A stretch of 7,402 nt of DNA from assembly GCA_001777455.1 (NCBI GenBank), contig MFDZ01000022.1:1-7402 (forward strand). Reading direction: 5' to 3'. Both the position numbers and the translations under genes were made by a program. The DNA is from Candidatus Daviesbacteria bacterium RIFCSPLOWO2_02_FULL_41_8 (GTDB taxonomy: Bacteria; Patescibacteriota; Microgenomatia; Daviesbacterales; UBA10151). Below are positions 1-4,787 of this stretch, piece after piece (position 1 is the first letter of the stretch; every line of letters begins with the position of its first letter). Under the pieces are notes generated by a model. The model was given only the letters and a program-made list of their open reading frames with translations, did not search any database and was not told the DNA's origin.

Positions 1-2
1 AT

Positions 3-2111
3 GATGAGGCGGCCAAGGCAAATTGTTTACGTTTGGCAACACTTCTGGGAGTTGATGAAGCCGCACTGCAATCACAAGTAATCCCGCCGGGAGGAGATCA
101 AGCCGGCGCCGCAGCTACCGCTGAACCAACTATTCCGGCAGTAACAACAACGCCAGCAGTAGCGGCGGCAACACAACCTGCCCCAGCGGCCCCGGAAGTC
201 AAACCAAAAATCTGGCAAAGAATTCCCAACCCTTTTAGAAAGACCCCTGCTTCTGAGGCTTCTACTGCTGCTCCAGCGCGAGTCGAGACAGGACAAGGCC
301 CGACAGAGGAGGAAGAACCGGAAGAAGAAAATGTCACTTGGTTGGATATAGGCAATTTGCTGGAAATGAATTTAACCTTATTGCGACAAACAAATGACGG
401 TTTGTTAAGTTCCGAATCCAAAACTAATATAGCAAAATGGTCTGATATTCCCGATGAGGAAGTCAATCCACAAATAATCGATTGTCTTGAAAATAATCCT
501 ACCTTCTTTTTTCGAGACTCTCTGGTCAGTACTGGTATCACTGAACAAGGTATTGATCCGGATCAGCTTGAAGCGCACCTGGCCACAAATCCACTGGATA
601 TTATCTACTGCAGTGCCGGTAAAATCAGCCGGGCAAGTGATGATATCCAAGAAATTATAGAGACGGCTAAAGCTACAATAGATTCAGGCGAGTATCGTAA
701 TAAACTAAAAAGATTGCTCAAAACAAATCCTTTAATAGCTCTGCAAACAGGAGAGGGGATGCTGATGAAGAACAACCTTCCTGAGAGTATAACAGAGATA
801 ATAACGCATACTATAGAAAATTTAAAACTAAAACAGGTTCAACAATATACAAACCAATTTCCGCTCGATATTCTGTTAATAGTCCCTGCTAATCTCCGAC
901 TACTTAAACCCGAAAACAAGGACGCATTAATAAAAGAAGCAAATAAAATAAAATTCAGGATAAGAGGAGTGGAGCATATCAAATCTACAGAAATTTACGA
1001 TCCTCTGCCGGATGAAGAAAAAACGCGCGCCGGAAAATTCTGGGACGATATGGGATTAAGCGCAGAAGCTAGAAAGATTACGAATTCTGCCGATGCAGGG
1101 GTTATTTCATCGGCCGCCAAAGCAGGAAGCATAACCCTTTCGCTTGGTCCGGGTCCGTTAGATGATCTTAGGAAAGGAGAAATCTGTTCCGTAAGAGAGC
1201 AGGCACGAAAAATGGGTTTCATTATCGGGCCATTAGAATTTGATCCAAATACAGGTGATGCAACTGCTAAAGTCTTCCCAGCCCGGGCCGAAGATTCCTA
1301 CGCAGACATCACACCGGAGGATGACCAGCTGATAAGATTTTTGCGAAAACGAAATATCCCGGAAGAAGAAATTCGAACGCTCCTGGAAAATCACAGAAAA
1401 AATGCTGCCGTCGCCGCGGAAACACCCCAACCGGGAGCAACAGGAGAACCTGCAATCGCCCCGGCTTCAGAATCTTCCGAAGCGGCCTCACCGCCGATTG
1501 GAGCAAACAGGGAACCTGAACCTACAACTACCAGAGTTGCATCAGATAAGTCTCCCTTAACTGTTAGAAATATCGACCAAATGGCACCTGATGATCTCAA
1601 ACCACAAGTAGCAGAATGGCGAAAAAGCGGTCTTTCAGAAAAATCGATAGCTAGACATCTAAATGCGCTTCTTGCACAGCGCCAAAGAGCTGCTGTCACA
1701 GCGTCTGCAAACGCGATCAAACCTCCACCTGAAAAAGCTACTGTTGATGATAGCGCAGTGCCGGAGATTGTTTCAGAATCTAATTTTGGTAAAACAGTAA
1801 AGGCCACCCTTCCCTCCGGCAAACCAGGGGAAACAGCACTCTATCAAGGCACTATTATAGGGATAGAAACAGGTTTTGACAAACCACGGTATGTGATCCG
1901 ACTGAATGAAGGCACTATACGCATTGCGCAACCAGAAGATATAGAATTCCTGGACCAACCAGCTGAAGAAAGAACCCTGACACCTGAACGCCGGGCCCTG
2001 GAAGAAGGAGTAGTGCAACAAGGGCAGGCTCTTGCCGGAGAAACCGGCGCTCCTCTTACCGAAGATGGCTTACAAAAATTTAGACAATCACAAGAGGGAA
2101 AACAGGGATGA
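3..2111 (+). CDS. Large modular hypothetical protein A, 5' end outside window
   Basis: I do not recognise this protein as a named family. The frame is open to the left edge (first visible residues DEAAKANCLR), so the TTG at 33 is probably not the start and the gene begins upstream. Visible parts, by base: a Pro/Ala/Thr-rich linker (about 90-290) with a basic patch KIWQRIPNPFRK and an acidic EEEEPEEE stretch; a helical region (about 453-968) with repeating turns ENNPTFFF, ATNPLDII, KTNPLIAL and NQFPLDIL; a mixed region (about 1020-1280) containing SITLSLGPGP; two similar helix-hairpin motifs (1302-1400 and 1581-1685) separated by a Pro/Ala linker; and a beta-type module (1842-1970) ending DQPAEE. 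No signal peptide or membrane helix is visible, so a cytoplasmic place is likely, although the N-terminus is missing. The next gene starts 3 bases after the TGA and shares two of these modules, so the pair is probably one operon with related roles. Function is unknown. Confidence 0.9.
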   Translation, partial: DEAAKANCLRLATLLGVDEAALQSQVIPPGGDQAGAAATAEPTIPAVTTTPAVAAATQPAPAAPEVKPKIWQRIPNPFRKTPASEASTAAPARVETGQGPTEEEEPEEENVTWLDIGNLLEMNLTLLRQTNDGLLSSESKTNIAKWSDIPDEEVNPQIIDCLENNPTFFFRDSLVSTGITEQGIDPDQLEAHLATNPLDIIYCSAGKISRASDDIQEIIETAKATIDSGEYRNKLKRLLKTNPLIALQTGEGMLMKNNLPESITEIITHTIENLKLKQVQQYTNQFPLDILLIVPANLRLLKPENKDALIKEANKIKFRIRGVEHIKSTEIYDPLPDEEKTRAGKFWDDMGLSAEARKITNSADAGVISSAAKAGSITLSLGPGPLDDLRKGEICSVREQARKMGFIIGPLEFDPNTGDATAKVFPARAEDSYADITPEDDQLIRFLRKRNIPEEEIRTLLENHRKNAAVAAETPQPGATGEPAIAPASESSEAASPPIGANREPEPTTTRVASDKSPLTVRNIDQMAPDDLKPQVAEWRKSGLSEKSIARHLNALLAQRQRAAVTASANAIKPPPEKATVDDSAVPEIVSESNFGKTVKATLPSGKPGETALYQGTIIGIETGFDKPRYVIRLNEGTIRIAQPEDIEFLDQPAEERTLTPERRALEEGVVQQGQALAGETGAPLTEDGLQKFRQSQEGKQG
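2104..2108 (+). promoter_or_regulatory. Weak ribosome binding site for hypothetical protein B
   Basis: The sequence AGGGA lies six bases before the ATG at 2115 and overlaps the last codons of the upstream gene. It is only a partial match to the Shine-Dalgarno core. A better GAGGG at 2094-2098 is 16 bases away, which is too far. The three-base gap between the genes also allows re-initiation by ribosomes that terminate at the upstream TGA. Confidence 0.35.
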
Positions 2112-2114
2112 TTT

Positions 2115-4337
2115 ATGCCGGAAAATGAACCAGTTGATCTCCGACAAGCAGTTAAAGACATGTCTGATGCCGAACTCCGGCAATTTAACACCTGGTTAAT
2201 TACAGAAAGATACCGGGTCAGGGCAGGTAAACTAAACGGACTGTCATTACCGCCGGATGGCTGTGACTTGATGCCGATAGACGGTGCAACGATCAAATCC
2301 CCGACGAATGAAGAATCTGTCGTTCCTTCTTATACTGATCCGGAACAAGTAGATTCCCGGCTGACGCTGATGGGCCAGTTCGCCGGAGATGGTAAAACCC
2401 TCACGGTAGTAGGATCAGACGGCAGGTATTGGGTAGGCCCGGACACTGACCAAAGCAAAGAGCATTTAGAAGCGGCTGGCTATAAAAATGGAGAATTTAA
2501 ACCGATTGTAACTGCAGATCATAAATTCGCCGACCCGGATTTACAAACACAATGGGAAACATACCTTAATCCTCCTCCCTCAGGAGTAATAAAACCCGCT
2601 GAAGGCGGTAATAAACCAGCGGAATCCCTGATCCCGCCGGAAGGACATGACGGCGGTATTGGATCTCCTGCAATCACAGATAAACCCGAAACTACAGTTG
2701 CGGTTGATGCAGCAGAATCCGTTACTCTTCCTCTAGAAATAGCGGAGGCAGTTGAAAACCTAGCCCAAGCTTGGGTAAACGTATCCGGGGATCAAGCTGA
2801 AGCAATAAGAACTGAAGTCCGCGATCTCCTCGATTCTATTGTTGTAACAGAACAAATCAGGGGGGAAGACGAAATTGCCAAAAAAGCAATTGAAGAAGCA
2901 ATAAGGGAAGCGTTTAAGCGGGCTTTGAAAGAAGAAATGCTCAAAAAATTACATGCAATAGCCGGGAGAGCAAAGGCGGGTGAATTTACTGATGGGCAGA
3001 TAGCTGACCTAACTCAAGCAATAACGGCAACAATTAAAGATATAGAGGGACGAGAGCCTGTACAACCACCTCAAACGAAGGAATCAGCCGCCAGAGAAGC
3101 AACTTTGGGTGACCGTTTCGCATCATTTGTCCGCCATCCCGTAAAAACGCTCCGCCTCGGGTCGTCCCGTCCGAAACAACCTAACCCGGCCCCGGTCCCG
3201 GAAACAGACCGGGCCGGTGATACCGTTGCTGCACTAGATGCCGCAGAACCAGTTTCTGCACAAAACCCACCGGAAGCACCAGTACAACCACCAGTTGCCC
3301 CAATTATTCAAGCAGTTGAAGATGAGACAAAAGCTCTTGCTGCTAAAGAAACAAGAGTGCCGGACATTATTTTGGGACCGGACGGTGAAGCATCAGAAAC
3401 CACCAGACTAGTATTCGGCAGACAAGTCGAACATATTATCCCTCCAGAGCATTCATGGAATCAACCAACAATTTATAGAGGTGTTATTGTGGGTGTAACA
3501 CAAAATGATGCGGGTGAGCCTATTTATGTCGTTAGGCAACCTAGCGGGTTCCTTTTCTACTTCCGACCAGGAGATATAAGATTTTCTGATCAGCCAGCTG
3601 AAGAAAAAGCTTTTCGTTCTCAAAATGAGATATCCGAACCTCCGGAATCAGAAACAAGAGAAGTTATAATAGGAATAAATGAATTACTTAACGTTGACCG
3701 AAAGTTCCTAGACACGAATAACAATTTTTTCCACTCTGATGGGAAAAAGCAATTAAGTGAGGCTCTGGCCAGTTTAACAACTGAACAAATTACACGCTTC
3801 TTTCAAGACAATCCAATACAAGCACTAAGAGGAAGAATACACGCTTCCAAAACAGTTGCCCACCAGGCCATGGTTCAAGTCATACGGAATCTTGATCCCG
3901 AAGGAATAAGGAGTTATTTTGAAGAAAACCCATTTGCAGTTTTAGAAGTTAATGTATCCCAAAATCAACTTCTTCCTGGTGATATTTATTCTGAAATAGA
4001 GAAAGCCGCAGATGGTCTAAGTCAAAGCCTCTTAAGAAAGGAACTATCATTAGATCTTGCTCACGTTTTAAGGACTCATTCTTCAATCTTGCATGGAGGA
4101 CAATCACCTCTTACCCCTCCTGCTGTCTTAAACATTAATTCCTTTCTCAGATCTTTACCTGCTGATCAGATAACCGAATATCTTAAAGAGGATCCCCAGA
4201 AAATACTAGGAATAGATTCTTTTATTATTAGCGATAAATTAGACAATAAAGCCTCAGTCGCTATAAGAGATTTTGCCCAAAAGTTAAGATTCAAAATGCA
4301 AGGAGAAGCTGAACCAGACCAAATCCAACCGTCTTAA
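2115..4337 (+). CDS. Large modular hypothetical protein B, related to protein A
   Basis: This is a complete 740-residue protein that I do not recognise. It starts at ATG 2115, three bases after the previous stop, and ends at TAA 4335-4337. By residue: 5-45 is a charged helical start; 80-150 is a mixed region with the short strands TLTVVG and RYWVGP; 152-200 is a Pro/Gly-rich linker; 205-312 is strongly helical and charged and may form a coiled coil; 331-400 is a basic patch followed by a Pro/Ala/Val linker; 430-497 is a beta-type module with YRGVIVGV, PIYVVR and DQPAEE; 515-728 is a helical repeat region with QDNPIQAL, EENPFAVL and KEDPQKIL turns. No signal peptide or membrane helix is seen. 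The beta module and the repeats match those of the upstream protein but in the opposite order. A scaffold or binding role is only a guess from the low-complexity, repeat-based build. Confidence 0.92.
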   Translation: MPENEPVDLRQAVKDMSDAELRQFNTWLITERYRVRAGKLNGLSLPPDGCDLMPIDGATIKSPTNEESVVPSYTDPEQVDSRLTLMGQFAGDGKTLTVVGSDGRYWVGPDTDQSKEHLEAAGYKNGEFKPIVTADHKFADPDLQTQWETYLNPPPSGVIKPAEGGNKPAESLIPPEGHDGGIGSPAITDKPETTVAVDAAESVTLPLEIAEAVENLAQAWVNVSGDQAEAIRTEVRDLLDSIVVTEQIRGEDEIAKKAIEEAIREAFKRALKEEMLKKLHAIAGRAKAGEFTDGQIADLTQAITATIKDIEGREPVQPPQTKESAAREATLGDRFASFVRHPVKTLRLGSSRPKQPNPAPVPETDRAGDTVAALDAAEPVSAQNPPEAPVQPPVAPIIQAVEDETKALAAKETRVPDIILGPDGEASETTRLVFGRQVEHIIPPEHSWNQPTIYRGVIVGVTQNDAGEPIYVVRQPSGFLFYFRPGDIRFSDQPAEEKAFRSQNEISEPPESETREVIIGINELLNVDRKFLDTNNNFFHSDGKKQLSEALASLTTEQITRFFQDNPIQALRGRIHASKTVAHQAMVQVIRNLDPEGIRSYFEENPFAVLEVNVSQNQLLPGDIYSEIEKAADGLSQSLLRKELSLDLAHVLRTHSSILHGGQSPLTPPAVLNINSFLRSLPADQITEYLKEDPQKILGIDSFIISDKLDNKASVAIRDFAQKLRFKMQGEAEPDQIQPS

Positions 4338-4350
4338 CGGAGAAAGACGG
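4329..4350 (+). terminator. Hairpin over the stop codon of protein B, possible weak terminator
   Basis: CCGTCTT (4329-4335) is perfectly complementary to AAGACGG (4344-4350), giving a 7-bp stem with an 8-base loop. The TAA stop begins inside the left arm. No T-tract follows (the next bases are AACTTAAAAC), so it does not meet the usual rule for an intrinsic terminator. It could stabilise the 3' end of the message or be chance. A competing small hairpin, CCGT-CTTA-ACGG, uses the same left arm. Confidence 0.3.
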
Positions 4351-4423
4351 AACTTAAAACTCCGCTTGCGCATTTGACCGGTATTGGACCCGGGCTTTCG
4401 TATAAGTATTTCGGCTCAATTTG

Positions 4424-4438
4424 TGCTAAAATATACAT
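4424..4438 (+). promoter_or_regulatory. Extended -10 promoter of the broken small gene, leaderless type
   Basis: TGCTAAAAT (4424-4432) fits the extended -10 pattern TGnTAnnnT. Six bases (ATACAT) separate the hexamer from the ATG at 4439, so a normal start of transcription would fall on or next to the A of the ATG. There is no Shine-Dalgarno sequence before this ATG. No good -35 box is seen at the right distance, which an extended -10 can tolerate. The call rests on pattern only. Confidence 0.42.
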
Positions 4439-4740
4439 ATGAAAAAGCTTCCTGACTTCTTAAAAAAACATTCTGGGAGATTGACTTTGATGGACTAAAT
4501 CCGAAGAAATATCCTTACTACATTATCAAAAGAATTTTAAATTATGGAGATGAACGTGCGACCGAATGGCTCTTCAGAAATTTTGATAAAGAAGCCATGA
4601 TATATTCCCTTCAAAATCACCGTGACTACACGAAACGGGCAGCAATATACTGGGGTAAATTTTTTCATATCCCGAGAAAATGCAATATGTACTTTAAAAA
4701 GGGCTTCCCCAATCCATCCGTACGACTCTGGCCATATTAG
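4439..4740 (+). pseudogene. DUF6922-like small protein, reading frame broken
   Basis: The ATG frame reads MKKLPDFLKKHSG and stops after 19 codons. From 4468 the -1 frame continues as TFWEIDFDGLNPKKYPYYII, then contains NYGDERATEWLFRNF and YWGKFFHIPR, and ends with LWPY and TAG at 4738-4740. From memory, the opening (KKLPxFLKKxFW), the middle (YGDEx..xWLFxxF), the IP(K/R) segment and the WPY end are the pattern of small DUF6922 proteins of about 95-100 residues. These are often encoded just before AbiEii-type nucleotidyltransferase toxin genes in CPR genomes. No such toxin follows here. The break lies at seven A residues (4462-4468). A second disturbed spot is near 4673-4700, where the frame beginning CGA at 4673 gives RENAICTLKR, closer to what I expect than the RKCNMYFKKG of the long frame. 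Possible explanations are decay, sequencing or assembly errors, or frameshifting during expression at the A run. The family assignment is moderately sure. Confidence 0.6.
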
Positions 4741-4771
4741 GAAAACTGACTAAAGAACTGTTAAAGTAAAA

Positions 4772-4787
4772 TGGATATAATAGTTAT
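4772..4787 (+). promoter_or_regulatory. Perfect -10 box six bases before the LCP-amidase start
   Basis: TATAAT at 4776-4781 is followed by six bases (AGTTAT) and then the ATG at 4788. A TG dinucleotide sits two bases upstream of the hexamer. The expected transcription start coincides with the ATG, so a leaderless message is predicted. This agrees with the absence of any Shine-Dalgarno sequence upstream of 4788. No convincing -35 box is seen: CTGACT at 4746-4751 is 24 bases from the hexamer, which is too far. Confidence 0.45.

Noticed and set aside
33..35. TTG at 33 as the start of protein A
   Set aside because: The frame is open upstream to base 3 with sensible codons and there is no ribosome binding site, so the true start is probably outside the window.
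1..81. ATG-started 26-codon frame at the left edge
   Set aside because: It ends at TAA 79-81 and overlaps the long open frame of protein A, which extends to the edge with coding-like sequence.
98..541. Minus-strand open frame of 147 codons, and similar minus-strand frames at 1391-1822 and 1844-2296
   Set aside because: They lie fully opposite proteins A and B, and their Ser/Ala/Gly/Val-rich composition reflects the complement of the plus-strand codons.
4389..4394. CCCGGG palindrome as an operator
   Set aside because: A six-base palindrome is too short and no longer dyad surrounds it.
4374..4406. TTGACC ... TATAAG as a promoter
   Set aside because: The spacer is 21 bases, too long for a usual sigma-70 promoter, and the TGCTAAAAT box nearer the ATG is a better candidate.
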